Shown: positions 43,216-54,234 of the stretch, one piece after another | Layout: each line of letters begins with the position of its first letter | Position numbering within the stretch: position 1 is the stretch's first letter | NCBI RefSeq assembly: GCF_027943255.1 | Contig: NC_072894.1 | Location: 75,369,601 to 75,433,600, forward strand | Direction of reading: 5' to 3' | Origin: Anastrepha obliqua | Taxonomy: Eukaryota; Arthropoda; Insecta; Diptera; Tephritidae | DNA length: 64,000 nucleotides | Notes under the pieces: generated by a model | Databases searched by the model: none | Seen by the model: only the letters and a program-made list of their open reading frames with translations | Told to the model about the DNA's origin: nothing | Position numbers and translations under genes: made by a program

Positions 43216-43217
43216 TG

Positions 43218-43600
43218 TATACAGGGTCCGGCACTCGAAGTGTAACCAACATCAGACCGCTTCCGCAGCTGATGCACGGGCATCAGATGTCTGTTAGATG
43301 GCTAAATGACAATCCAGAGCATTGTTTACAAGCGCGCGGCAGCATTTTGCCGAGAGTGAACGCGAAAAAAGAAAATCAGTAATGGATTTAAAACGGAATA
43401 GTGTGATTGCATTATATTTGGCTGGAAATCACAACCAGCGATTGTTCGTGAGCTCAAGCGCATTAAAGTAACTAAAGTTTTTGTTTATCGCACCATTACT
43501 CATTCCAATGATAGTGGCAGCATCACGTTTCGTCATGGAGGTGGTCATCAAAAGTCTGCCACGTCACGTGAAATGGTTCAAAAGTGAAGAAGTGACTTCT
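43218..43600 (+). pseudogene. maT-like (DD37D) element, 5' end
   Basis: Begins with a terminal-like GGGTCCGGCACTCGAAGTGT (43225) and, at 43383, an ATG opening MDLKRNSVIALYLAG then, with a frame slip near 43430, IVRELKRIKVTKVFVYRTIT and SGSITFRHGGGHQKSATSRE. This is the N-terminal HTH domain (RNxVIxLYxAGxxxxxIVxxLKxxKxxVYxxI) with the G-R-P-type hook of maT-like transposases. Catalytic domain absent. A C-terminal maT-like fragment in the opposite orientation is at 48705. Confidence 0.7.
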
Positions 43601-43604
43601 ATTA

Positions 43605-44120
43605 TCTCCAATTGCTCCATTCATCAGCTAACGACTTTCTGCTGAGAACTCATTTTTATGTCACTGTACTTGACAGCCCAGGTAATCGTCAAAATAATAG
43701 TATGTTTCCTTCAAAATTCCTTGTAGGAAAAACCTGGTGTATTTAAAAACAAAAGTGACGATTTTTGAGATGAGAGCCAAGAGATAGATTTCGACAAGTT
43801 TAAACAGATTACAATAGAGGTTTCTTAAACGTTTCTGATTTGCTCAAGACATAGTTCGAATAACTAAATAAAGTTCAACATGAGATAAGGAGATATTTCT
43901 CTGAGAAATAGAAATCGTCGAGTCAAAACCCCGGTATTGAAGATTAGTTAGAAAACAATTTTTATTGTAATTTAAAAACCAAGATTTGAGAACTTCTTTC
44001 TTTAACTAACATAAAATTATGCAGTAAATTCATAAGAGAAAGGAAGAAGAACTAATAAATGTAAGCTACCGTCATGTCTATAAATTTATTATGCCCTCCT
44101 CTGGACCGTTCGAATGAAGC
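43605..44120. other. No gene recognised
   Basis: Nothing recognised between the maT-like 5' end and the RNase H fragment. Confidence 0.4.
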
Positions 44121-44149
44121 AATTGATCGACTTCGACACTACAGTCCAT

Positions 44150-44430
44150 AGAGATGGTTCAAAAATGGATTGTGGATTGAAGAATCTGCGCGTATTCCTA
44201 TTCCTAACACTTACAGTATCTTCCAGGCGGAAGTACTGGTAGTAGGGGAAGCTTGTAGGTTACTAACCGCAGACTTCTCTTTTAACGGCAATATCGCTAT
44301 TCTTTCGCATAGCCAAGCTGCAATCCAGGCAAAGGATTCATTTCTAGCACCCTATAAACTGATGGGACAAAGCAGGAATAACCTTACCACTTTGAGCAAA
44401 AACCATAACGTTACCTTAATCTGGATCCCG
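44150..44430 (+). pseudogene. LINE RNase H fragment (R1/LOA/I-like)
   Basis: YSIFQAEVLVVGEACRLL (44214) holds the RNase H Glu motif, IAILSHSQAAIQAKDS (44290) the SDSQ motif with Asp changed to His, and HNVTLIWIPMQS (44403) the WIPGHS motif with Gly and His altered. The first Asp motif is weak (TVHRDGSKMDCG, 44145). After 44440 the sequence no longer follows RNase H. Inactive. Confidence 0.75.
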
Positions 44431-44579
44431 ATGCAATCCCTGCAATCTCCTCAAAATACCTACGAATCGCGGATTGAAGATGGAGAGATCAGACTACATA
44501 CTAGGTTAGCAGAACGTTATGGCACGCCTACAACCACAAACAAAAGTCAACATTGAGAAATATGAAACGAAAGGAAGCC

Positions 44580-44945
44580 TGTAGACTCACGGCTGTGATA
44601 ACTGGCTTTGGGTATATAGGAAACCTAACGGTCAAAATGGTTATACCTTACAAATATATACTGTCACAGTAGTAATCAACCAGTGAAGAAATGATACTAT
44701 CCACCCTCTTATGGAAGGCGAGGATGTTAACCCTTAGGAAAATGCTTTTTGAAATCCTCGAATACCTTACTGGTGTAGATGTAAACAACCTTATAAGGTT
44801 TCTCAATCGCACAGACTGAAAATAGTCGTGAAGGAATAACCCCGTAATAATCGTTGGTAGCGAGAATGTGGCAACAAAATGGTGCGGGAGCGCTAATTGG
44901 ACTATTGGTGAATCACCACTTTAACCAGTATACTGATTTTGTATG
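44580..44945 (+). pseudogene. 3' end of an R1/I-like LINE (second copy)
   Basis: Matches the window-start fragment 1-256: broken zinc-finger region, GEDVNP / EILEYLTGVDVNNLIRFLN-type reading (44700-44815), then GTGGCAACAAAATGGTGCGG (44876) and CACCACTTTAACCA (44927). Follows the RNase H fragment in the same orientation and is probably part of the same insertion. Confidence 0.6.
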
Positions 44946-44969
44946 AGGAATCCAACACAATGACAGCCT

Positions 44970-45790
44970 ATCACCAACCTCCGGTTCGATATTAGGCGTC
45001 CGGCAATGGTGTCTAATCTTGACGGTGTTGGTTCTTATAGTCCTAGACGACGTTCTTATTAAAGTAAATGGCTATCATAGAGGTGTACATTGGAACTTCA
45101 ACGACCATCTGGAAGACCTTGATTATGCTGACGATATTCTTATGTTTATTGTCATCGGAGCATTCGGACATGAAGAATAAGATCTACAATTTGGTTAGAG
45201 AATCTAAAAAGTCGAATTAAAGATCAATGCGGAAAAAGCGAAATCTCGAGGAGTGAATGTGGTGGATCATGGGAGCAGCTTTAGCGCGATGAATACCAAT
45301 ATTGAAACTGTTGACGAATACACTTGGATGCATTATTTCTACAGACTGTGGTCCAGCAGATGACATTCAGATAGATTTGAAAAAGCTAGTGGCGCGTTGG
45401 CGAAACTAAACAAAGTTTTGAGTTTCTTAACGATTTCCACTATTACTATGCTGCACGTTCTTAAATTGAAACAACGTCAAGTCACTAACTCGCCAACAAA
45501 CTACGTGGTTTCATCAAAAAGTGCTAGCGATGGACTCTGCGCATCTGGTGGCCCAAAACAATTTCTATTCTATCGCGATCTAAGGGATAAGGGCAAGCAA
45601 ATAACTATCCAGTCTGAGATGAAACTTAGAAATGTATCGGATATACGAGTATTTACCTTAACAAAGGATCTAACCTGACTGCAGACTGCGGCGCTAGAAT
45701 GGAACCCGCAAGGTAGCAGACGGCAAGACTGGCCTAGGTGCACATGGAAGAGAGCGCTTGGAAGGGAGATATGTGCTACCGGAATGTAAT
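44970..45790 (+). pseudogene. RTE/L2-like LINE RT fragment
   Basis: Across frames: SILGVRQWCLILTVLVLIVL (44980-45040; the GVRQGC.xSP motif), DDVLIKVNGYHRGVHW, LEDLDYADDILM (45111; RT active site intact), ELKINAEKAKS (45217), ASGALAKLNKVLSFLTIST (45388) and, near the end, LEWNPQGSRRQDWPRCTWKR (45698), the basic C-terminal signature of this LINE group. Many frameshifts. A cousin of the last motif is at 57060-57300. Confidence 0.78.
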
Positions 45791-45799
45791 TTCTTGAAA

Positions 45800-46460
45800 A
45801 TAAAATCATTTCGAAGGACTGTACGGGATAGAAACGTTTTGTGGAGGCTCCATATTCCATTCGGGGCAAAATAAATTGATGATGAAGATCTAAAAAATTA
45901 ATCAGAAATAATAACAATGTTTTTAAGTATCTAGGACTACTTGACCAGTTACCTTGTATATTGAAAGTTGAGCCGAAGGTGGTAACACCTGTGCTCCATT
46001 CTCGTATTAATTAAATACTCTCCACTATGTTTTGAATACCGATTTGCATGCAAAGCAGCAATACAAATAATAGAATTTTCAGACGTTCTTATTTTTGAAA
46101 GGGTTCGATTTGGCATATTTAATTCAACCACGTGCATTCACAGTTATAATACTTTGAAATATACTTACTGTTGCCACGTGTCAGTAAACAAGCATACTTA
46201 GATTACGCAAATACATAATATATTAATAAAGTAAATGTGCATCTGTTTATTAAGAATTGTGCATTTTTTCCATTAAAAAAAATGTGGAGGATTTTTTATG
46301 GAAGAAAATGTATAACGCCGTCAACACGAAAAAAATTATAAATATTTATTTATTTACAAGATTATCAGTTATTAATAACTATTCCACTTACGAAATAAGC
46401 ACTGGCGACCAGGGCCTTCGGCTTATGGTATCTTAAACTAGAGGAATAGAATAGATAATT
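45800..46460. other. No gene recognised
   Basis: AT-rich. Minus frame 45570-45917 overlaps the LINE and is a shadow. Confidence 0.4.
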
Positions 46461-46639
46461 AACTATACACCGTCGAAGGGGTTTCAAGAGGATGGGAAAG
46501 GGTAGTTGAGGAAGTGTTAGAAGATTAGTGGGTGATGTGAGTTTGAGTGGAGTATAACCTTATAGGTATATAGTTTTCGCAAGGAGTTCAAGTTTCAGTT
46601 TAGTTTGTTTAATAAATTTACAAATTAAGTTAATGGTAT

Positions 46640-47560
46640 TGTCACCTGTTGATGTATAATAGGTTCGAAAATTCAATATTAGGATGAATTGCATTTCTGG
46701 TGTATTTCGATCCTGCGTAGGTATCGAGGATGTGCATTGTCGTGTAGTCGTTTGAGTTTGACTATGCCGTTTAGGATGTGAACATGGGTGACCGATTCAA
46801 AGGCGTGTAAATATCTTAAGGCTATAAGAAGACATGTATGTAGGATTGATTACCAGTAGCATTGTACTTTTTGTAGTGGTGTTGGTAATGAATCCATTGA
46901 CTATTTTACGTTTCCTGAAGAGGTTTTTGTATAATTTTCCGAATATCTTTGATGGTAAAATGTGCACTGAAGTGAAGGGGTTCTTGAGCGGCTTCTTTGG
47001 CTCTCCCATCATCACACTCGTTGCCTTGTATTCCAGCATGACCCGAAACCCACATGGTCCTTATGGAATTTTTATTTAATAAGATATTATTTCGGATTTC
47101 GGTGATTAATGGGGTTTCGTTCGAATTGTTTAATAGAGCGCCCATGACAGATTTACCATCGCTGCAAATAATGAATTTGGCGCCTTGGTCGGAAGTATAA
47201 AGTACCGCTTCAAGCAATGCAATGCAGCTGCTTCCGCTACGAATATTGAGCAGTAGGAAGGTAAAGCACCGACTGAGATTGTGACACCAAGCTGGTTTGT
47301 AACTGTAAACGATGCACTGAAGTCTGTTTTAGATCCGCCTGTATAAATGAACTCCCGCTCGTTTTTTAAAGGAGCGACGATTTCATTGAAATGATGAACG
47401 CATTAATTAGAGGAGGTGGACTCTTTGGGAAATTTTAGCAAATCCGCGATAAAAATAGTATTTGGACTCAAGCCTAGTGGGGAAACTGGACTTGGTGGAA
47501 AAATTGCGTCTGGTATGGTGGACGGTTTGCGGCCATTTTTTTATTGTTGCTTCGCTGATT
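46640..47560 (-). pseudogene. I-like LINE RNase H and C-terminus
   Basis: Minus strand: EREFIYTGGSKTDFSASFTV (about 47365-47305; family motif TDGS, Asp now Gly), TISVGALPSYCSIFVAEAAA (47285-47225; Glu motif), one frameshift, KFIICSDGKSVMGALLNNSN (about 47175-47115; second Asp kept), TMWVSGHAGIQGNECDDGRA (47055-46995; His/Asp motif), then a tail with VTHVHILNGIVKLKRLH (46792-46740). I-clade LINEs carry exactly this RNase H at the ORF2 end. The first Asp change and the frameshift disable it. 3' UTR may extend to about 46480. Confidence 0.82.
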
Positions 47561-47564
47561 TTGA

Positions 47565-48090
47565 GCTAATTGGCAGATTTTTCAATATTTCCATCTTCTT
47601 TGTTAGCTAATTCTTAATACAGAAAGTAAGCGATCACAGTAATAAATTGTTCATTAATTTCTCTTTTTCACATTTAACAAAACTATAAACTATGATGGTA
47701 TTTGTCTCTGCTTTGCGCTGCTTCAACCAATTGCTTAATAATCCTTACCCTGTCCACTTCCTCGTGTTGCGTAGCCTTCCAACTCCTCAATTGTCCTCGA
47801 TTTTACCTTGCACAATCAGTTGCAACAACTCATATTTAGCACCATGCACAATACGGCCAAAACATGTGGTTTTGCGGCGGTTTATCGTTAGTAACCGCTC
47901 CCTATCCTTTCTAAGTTTCGTTAAGACTTCTTTTATACTAATTTTGTTTGTCCCCTATACAAGTATTTTTATCATCCGCCGATAGCACGACATCTTATTC
48001 ATACTTCAATATTTTACAATAAGATCATTGAATGTCGATGAAAAAGAAATCCAAGCAATTGAAAATTTATATTGTCACCAAACAACCCAT
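47565..48090. other. No gene recognised
   Basis: Plus frame 47692-47985 has no domain. AT-rich. Confidence 0.4.
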
Positions 48091-48094
48091 ATTA

Positions 48095-48185
48095 GAGATG
48101 ATGCCTAAAGGCAAACCGATATTAAAAGGTGCCTGACAAGGGTCCCTATTCTCTCCACTATTCTTTAATATCGCGAGTGTTTTAA
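48095..48185 (+). pseudogene. LINE RT motif fragment
   Basis: About 90 bp encoding GA, a stop, then QGSLFSPLFFNIAS, equivalent to the GVPQGSxLSPxLFNI motif of Jockey/I-type RT with the Pro codon replaced by a stop. No further RT sequence follows. Confidence 0.5.
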
Positions 48186-48189
48186 GAAC

Positions 48190-48700
48190 TTGAGAAATTA
48201 AAATTATAATAAAAAACAGAAATATTGTTGGAATGAATTTTTTTATTATAATCTGGTATATAATTTCATTTTTTTTTTTTAATTTGATATCCGGCCGCGG
48301 TCCATTCGATAAATCTAATTTTTGACTACTTTTCCTAATGAATCTGAATAATAAATTTAAGCGAGCCCAATCAGCTATAGAGCGAGGCAAACGATGGTAA
48401 TTTGGCTTCGATCCTGGCACGAGCTATATTTTATTGGCACGTAAGCAAATATCCTTAATAACATTTTCCAAGTAGTCGAAAGACAAAGGTCAACATGATG
48501 AGAACAATGATGAATCCACATCTCGGCATCTTCTTCAACACTTTGAACTTATGAACTTCGCGAAGAGATACATATATACTTAGTCCTGCCATAAGTTCTA
48601 TTACAAGTTAAGTCTGTTATATGTAGACTTAAAATGAGAACAATTTTTTAGTGCAGTTAGTTTCATTTAATCATGTAAATATTAAAAGAAAAATCTTTAA
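48190..48700. other. No gene recognised
   Basis: T-rich; minus frame 48067-48420 has no domain. A GGCTTCGATCCTGGC motif at 48403 recalls a B box but does not fit it. Confidence 0.4.
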
Positions 48701-48704
48701 ATTT

Positions 48705-49110
48705 CATTCTAAATGTTCATCATTTGCTTTTACACAAGCCTTCAAAGGGTTCGGCACGGTTTCCACGGAAATCGCCGTAGCTGCTCGAACCAAAGATTGT
48801 TTGAGACTCTCCAAATCTTGGTAAAGTCTTTGACAGGTCATGCTATCCAATTCTAACCACAAACTGCAGTCCAATGGATTTAGAACTGGACTTTCAGACG
48901 GCCCATCTTCTGCGGTTATGAACCCAGGAATATTGTTTTTCAGCCACTGCTGTGTGGTTTTTGGGCTGGAGCGGAATCTTGCTAGAAGGTCCAACGCTCT
49001 CTATTAAATAGAGTACTCCTCAACTGCTTCACCAGGCCTTCTAAGACAACCTCCTGGTACACTTTTGCCCCGGTCAAGATTCATAAGGACTTGTTAAACC
49101 TTACTGAATA
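48705..49110 (-). pseudogene. maT-like (DD37D) transposase C-terminus
   Basis: Minus strand: TGAKVYQEVVLEGLVKQLRS (49070-49010), RERWTF, a stop, QDSAPA (about 48990; second catalytic Asp), a frame slip, KTTQQWLKNNIPGFITAEDG (48965-48905), SPVLNPLDCSLW (48895-48860; third Asp) and SLKQSLVRAATAISVETVPN (48810-48750), ending LKACVKAN. The spacing from the second to the third Asp fits DD37D (maT). Opposite orientation to the N-terminal piece at 43218, so not one element. Confidence 0.82.
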
Positions 49111-49114
49111 AAAA

Positions 49115-49560
49115 TGGCACCATAGTTTACCATTTTCAGCTGTCAGACCATAGTCAGTCAGTCAATAGTTCTCACTCAACAAAAAAAAAAAAAAAAACGG
49201 AACAAATATTCCTACTTAGCGACAACTGTATAAACAATCCAATTTATAAGAGGAAAACACATAAGTACGGGAGAACCAGCATATTGACCCACTGGCATAA
49301 ATAAAATACCTGACTTACTCGATTTTTGCGTCGTAAAAAACTTTGACTATCATTTTTTCGAAATAAAAAGCCTGTTCGACCTTTCATCTGACCACTCACC
49401 AATTCTACTAACGTACGGGGAAAAAGTTAGTAGGGCAGAAAAACCTAATAAACTAACAAATGAAAAAATGATTTCCAGTCATCATTTCGTGACTATATGG
49501 ATTTAAATCTATAATTACACATTTCTTTAAAATCTAGTGCTGACATCGCAAGTTCAATAG
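49115..49560. other. No gene recognised
   Basis: AT-rich with a long A run at 49180-49197. Confidence 0.4.
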
Positions 49561-49569
49561 TTTATGTAT

Positions 49570-51010
49570 ATTAATGACATCATACAAGAATCAGCTCATA
49601 AGTCAACACCTTATTTTAAAGACATAATCCACAAAAACAATGCTAACTCTCCAATGATTAAGAAACTTGTTTTAGAGAAAAGAGAACTTACGAAAAATGG
49701 CAACAAAGTCGGTATCCCCCAGATAAAACTAAACTAAACAGAGCAACTAAAAACCTGAAACAAGTCTTAAAAACAGAATCCAAAAATGACATCTCTCTAT
49801 TTAAAAAATTTATCGGCAACTGCATAAACTAACTACTCAATCTGGAAAGCCACCAAAAAGCTTTTAAACAAAACAATTCACCAACCGCCTATAAGGAAGG
49901 AAAACGGAAACTGGACAAGAACGAATGAAGACAAGGCAGCAACACTAGCAGACAATTACGCAGAAATATTTTCAAGCTCTACAACTCCCAATATCTTCCC
50001 GTTTGCATCAGAGAAAACTCATACTGAAGATTATAAATTAAGCCTGGTGACTACACGAGAAATACAAAAAATAATAAAGACTGATATAAAACCAAAAAAA
50101 TCCTCTGGATTTGACCAAATCGCAGGACTAATATTAAAACAACTACCATCTCGCACGATAGCTTACATACGCAACATATTTAACGCTATGTTTAGGTTTA
50201 AATATTTTCCGAAGGTTTGAAAAATAGCGAAAATAATTGCTATTCCCAAACCTGGCAAGGATCCAGCAATAGCATCCCCATATAGACCAATTAGCCTACT
50301 TCCTATTATGAGTAAAATATTCGAAAAGCTGCTCATTGTGAGAATAAGACCAATTATTGACCAACACAAAGTGATCCGTGACCATCAATTTGGTTTCAGA
50401 CAAAAACACACGACAATACAACAAATACACCGAGTATCACATAAAATATTAAATAATAGGAATATTGAAATAAATGCTCTGAAAACGCAGCAGGTTATAT
50501 ACACAACAAAAAGGAACTTCATACCAAGGAATGTCACCATTAATGGAACTCCTATTCCTACATCCTTATCTGCGAAATACTTAGGTATACATCTAGACTG
50601 CAAACTACTTTGGAATCATCACATTAAAAACAAGAAGGAACAAATCAAAAATAGATTCAAACAACTCTACTGGCTGCTAAACAAAAACTCAACTTTGTCC
50701 TTGTACAATAAAGTTTTAATCTACAAAACAATTATAAAACCTATCTCGGCTTACGGAATACAACTATGGGGAACAGCCAAAAAATCAAATACTAATATTA
50801 TTCAAATACAGCAATGTAAAATTCTAAGAATAATAACTGCTGCGCCCCTATCTCAAATCACGACTTACACAGAGAACTGGACATAACACAATCAAAGAAG
50901 AAATAACAAAGGTCAGCAGAAAGGAGCAGGCAATAATAGAAACACACTGCAACAAAAAAGTAAATGTACTTCCTACACAAGAAGTCATGCGAGCCCGAGC
51001 TGTTAAAAGA
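49570..51010 (+). pseudogene. Jockey-like LINE ORF2, RT-deleted copy
   Basis: Starts in the endonuclease-RT linker: LVLEKRELTKNG (49670), KTKLNRATKNLKQVLKTESK (49726), WKATKKLLNKTIHQPPIRKE (49848), then IKPKKSSGFDQIAGLILKQL (50090), AIASPYRPISLLPIMSKIFE (50269) and DHQFGFRQKHTTIQQIHR (50380). One in-frame TGA (50218, expected Trp). Between SHKILNNRN and IEINALKTQQ (50465) a deletion removes the DVxxAFDxV and YADD catalytic segments without breaking the frame; the thumb follows (LSAKYLGIHLDCKLLW, PISAYGIQLWGTAKKS). The frame 50308-50886 is open. A second frame carries the C-terminus to about 51010. Enzymatically dead. Confidence 0.9.
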
Positions 51011-51189
51011 AATTGATCCAGTATCTATGTATATTATATTTTTAAAACGAATTTTATTTATAGCTGTATAAATAATATTAACTAACCCATAAATGCTCTT
51101 ATAAAAAGTATAATTATTAATAAATGACAAATACGTTACTTTGGTGGGGGAAAAAAATATATTCCTGCAAGTATTAGAAAGCATTGAGT

Positions 51190-51490
51190 AACCTCAATGG
51201 TATCAAAATAAATATCATCATTATAAACAACATCAGATACGTCGACGATATAACTCTTTAGTTGCCAGAATGGATGGCCTTCAAAAACTGGTCCAGAATT
51301 CTAGATACCTTGGTTTCCTGCTCAACGAAAGCTGGGATGACTCAACAGAAATAAGGTATCGCATTGAAATGCCTTCAATCTGCAACTAAAAATACGCTTC
51401 ATTTATACCAGTTCTGCTATATGGCATGATAACAAGGACCATAAAATTGTCAGACACGTACAGACTTTAAGCATTTGAAAAGTAGCCTGC
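51190..51490 (+). pseudogene. LINE RT fragment (RTE/L2-like)
   Basis: IRYVDDITL (51229; active-site Y-V-D-D), MDGLQKLVQNSRYLGFLLNE (51271-51329), SWDDSTEIRYRIEMPSICN, then FIPVLLYGMITRTIKLSDTY (51403). The order active site, YLG, LLYG is that of LINE RT, with deletions between. Short, broken. Confidence 0.68.
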
Positions 51491-51549
51491 CCGCCCTTCC
51501 CTTTTGAGTTTTATTAGTCATGTGGTTTCTGTTTCAGTATGAACCATAT

Positions 51550-51915
51550 TTTAGGTTAGGTTGACCTGGCTGACTGAAAGCCATCACATAGACGTATTGA
51601 TTCTTAGTGGTACCAGATGGGGCTTCTTGTAATAAACCTGCGTCTTTTGCGAATCTAAGTAAGCTCTGAAGCTCTAAAACCGAGATACATTCTATCCTCT
51701 CATATTGTAGAGCTCCTTAACACTTCATTTGAGGTCTAGAATGCAGGGCAAGAACATAGAAGGTGTTCAAAAGTTTCCCTCTCTTCTAGTTCATTGCAAA
51801 ATATGCATATATCATTGTTATCAATTCCCATCTTGTATTCGTGTGCCGCTAACAAACTGTGGCCTGTCAGTATACCTAAGATAGTTCTGCTTTCCTTTCT
51901 AGACACGGCTAGATT
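51550..51915 (-). pseudogene. LOA/R1-like LINE 3' end with CCTAA tail
   Basis: Minus strand: SRKESRTILGILTGHSLLAA (51905-51845), HEYKMGIDNNDICIFCNELE (51845-51785), ERETFEHLLCSCPAF (51785-51741), a zinc finger of the C..C...H....C type, then a 3' UTR that ends TCAACCTAACCTAA at 51565-51551. The pentamer tail is the same as in the LINE inside SINE copy B (13004-13020). 5'-truncated. Confidence 0.82.
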
Positions 51916-51919
51916 TTTT

Positions 51920-54025
51920 TAACATTTTAATAAAAAAACAATATTAAATTAAAAAATATTCCAAACTTTGCAAAATGTCACGCTGCTATTATTGTGAACA
52001 CAAGTGTACATGCGCAGATAACACTTACTAACGTTTTGAAAAATATGTGAGCGCGGGCCATCGCTTTGTTTTGCTTTATAGATACAGCTATACAGATGCA
52101 TATATACCCTGATGCAGATTTGTATGCGCGTGGCGTGGAGGAGCTGTAATGTGACAGCATCGCAGTCACAGCAGCATCAGCAATTGATTGTCGCTGCCAC
52201 TGATACTGCTAAGTGCTTTGGTTATGTGTGTGTAGGTGAGGGCATTGCGTACTTGCAGTTGTACAAAAACGAATTTGTTTGTTGTTGTCGTATTTGTAAT
52301 TGCAAATATTGTTTGCTGCTTTGTTAGAGCTGTTGTTTTTTTTGTTTTCTGCGAGTACCTCGACTCGCAATATGTGTGACATAATCAGTACAACAACAAC
52401 AACAACAACAAATATAGCAACTTCCAAATACGTATGTACTATTTATACGCTACATTAACAGTGTGGCGCATAAGCACAAGCACACACACACTCACACACG
52501 CATACCCATGAGCCAAGTGATGTCGAATCGACGCGTCGCTCCAAATTCATTGTTGTCGCCGACACTTGTGGGGGTTGGTAATTGTGAAGGCAGACAGCAT
52601 TGGTGACGCAGCGTTGACATATTGAGAGTTCAATGAACCAATAAATAATAACAACAAATGCGCCACCGCCAACGCTACCGCACTATTTTTTTGACATAGA
52701 ATCGCACACATCCACACATACACACATATGTAGATGCATGCGTTTAGTGTCTAAAGTGGTAGGCCACAATTGCTGCCAAATGCGTCCCGCTCCTCCCCCT
52801 CGATTCAAATTTAGTTAATCTGTATCGCATAAAAGGCAACAACTGCGAACAACTACAAACAACAAATCGTTGACGAACAGCACGCGGGGGGGTTAAAACG
52901 TGGTAGAGGCTCTAGCGGCAACAACAAAACAAAAAACAAAAACAATCACAGCAACTATGTTATGTTGTATGCGCACAATAAAATATCAAGTCGAATCGGT
53001 GTGGCGAGCAATTTGTTGACAAACGTTGTTGCTGCAATTTTTTGTATAGATTTTGTTGTAAATCTGCTCGAATGTACGCCGTGTAGTACGCGAGTGTAGT
53101 TTTTCGTTTTATACGTGTTTTATTATAGTTTTTTGTTTGCACGCCTCACGTTTATTGTGTTGCGGTGCGTGAATTTAATTTGCGCCTGCGCAGTCTTTTC
53201 GCCAACAAACAAATTGCTAATTCAATATTAAATAAAATTTATAAAGAAGTCACCAGCGTTTATACCCAGTACATATATTTATAGGTGCCATTATGCTGAT
53301 TAAAGTTTCTAAAATTTGTATGCCTACAAACAGTGGCGCAAACATATCATTCGGACAGCTTACAGCCGAAACAATATAAATGGATACCTTTACATAATAC
53401 ATGGGCCAAAAAGTCCCTGGGCCTCACACATAGATCGCACTAGTTTTATGCCATTCACCTATTTTTCAGTTATTTATTTATTCAATTAATAGTCTAAAAA
53501 ATTCGGTATTTCTTACAGACTATGAAAACAGATTAATGCTAAATAAATTAATCAAACTAAAATAAAACTTATAACTAACTAGTTTCAATTGGATTGGGTG
53601 AAAGAGAAAGATAACAATTCTTACAACTTACAGAGAAAGATTTTAAGATACTATATACTAAGAATTTAGTTCAACAATACATTTAGTACCAAATTGAAGT
53701 GGTTCCTTGCCAGTATGATTTGAAGGCGAATTAAATTCTCCCAGAGTTCTAGAAATTGGAGCATTGGCAGCTTAATTAGTTCTTATCATCCCTAACCAGA
53801 AAAAATCATGATTCTGTAAACTTCGCTGAGGAATATTGAAAATGGTTTTCTTGGGTATGCGGATCACACGATGTGGGACGATCTGTTGTAAGGTCGGTGT
53901 TTTATAAATTAAGTGATTCTCTTTAATTTGGGTTTTTCTTTCTAATCACACTGTTTGAGACATCTACGACTTGTCTAATTGTGCATTGCCTAATAAGTTC
54001 CTAATATTTTATTTAACGCTCGTAT
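51920..54025. other. Host-like non-coding DNA with simple repeats
   Basis: The longest TE-poor stretch. It has CAACAACAACAACAACAAC (52391-52411), CACACACACACTCACACACG (52480-52500), CAGCAGCATCAGCAAT-type and AACAACAAAC-rich DNA. No TE recognised. Frames here are low-complexity. Looks like intergenic or intronic DNA near a host gene. Confidence 0.45.
52391..52411 (+). repeat. (CAA)n microsatellite
   Basis: Seven consecutive CAA units read directly. Confidence 0.95.
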
Positions 54026-54029
54026 GAGC

Positions 54030-54232
54030 GATCGCCGCAGCCGAATGCGTTGGAGCGTGACTACCACTCGGAATTCAAAGAGAACTCCCAGTGAAAGGCC
54101 AAAAATGACAAAAAAAAATTGTTTCTAATATCGGAGGCTCCTCGCAAAACTCCGAGTGTATTTCTGCCATGAAAAAGCTCCTCATAAAAAACATCTGCCA
54201 TTCGAAGTCGGTTTGAAACTGTAGCCCCCCCC
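54030..54232 (+). repeat. tRNA-derived SINE, copy J
   Basis: Head GCCGCAGCCGAATGCGTTGG (A box with one change), GTGACTACCACTCGGAATTC, B box eroded (ACTCCCAGTGAAAGG), body TTGTTTCTAATATCGGAGGC, ATGAAAAAGCTCCTCATAA, ACATCTGCCATTCGAAGTCG, GTTTGAAACTGTAG, ending in a C run. The last 70 bp are absent. Confidence 0.82.
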
Positions 54233-54234
54233 TT

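Noticed and set aside
45570..45917. 115-codon minus-strand gene
   Set aside because: Antisense shadow of a LINE C-terminal fragment.
48095..49110. maT catalytic piece and RT motif as one element
   Set aside because: They are on opposite strands and from different TE classes.
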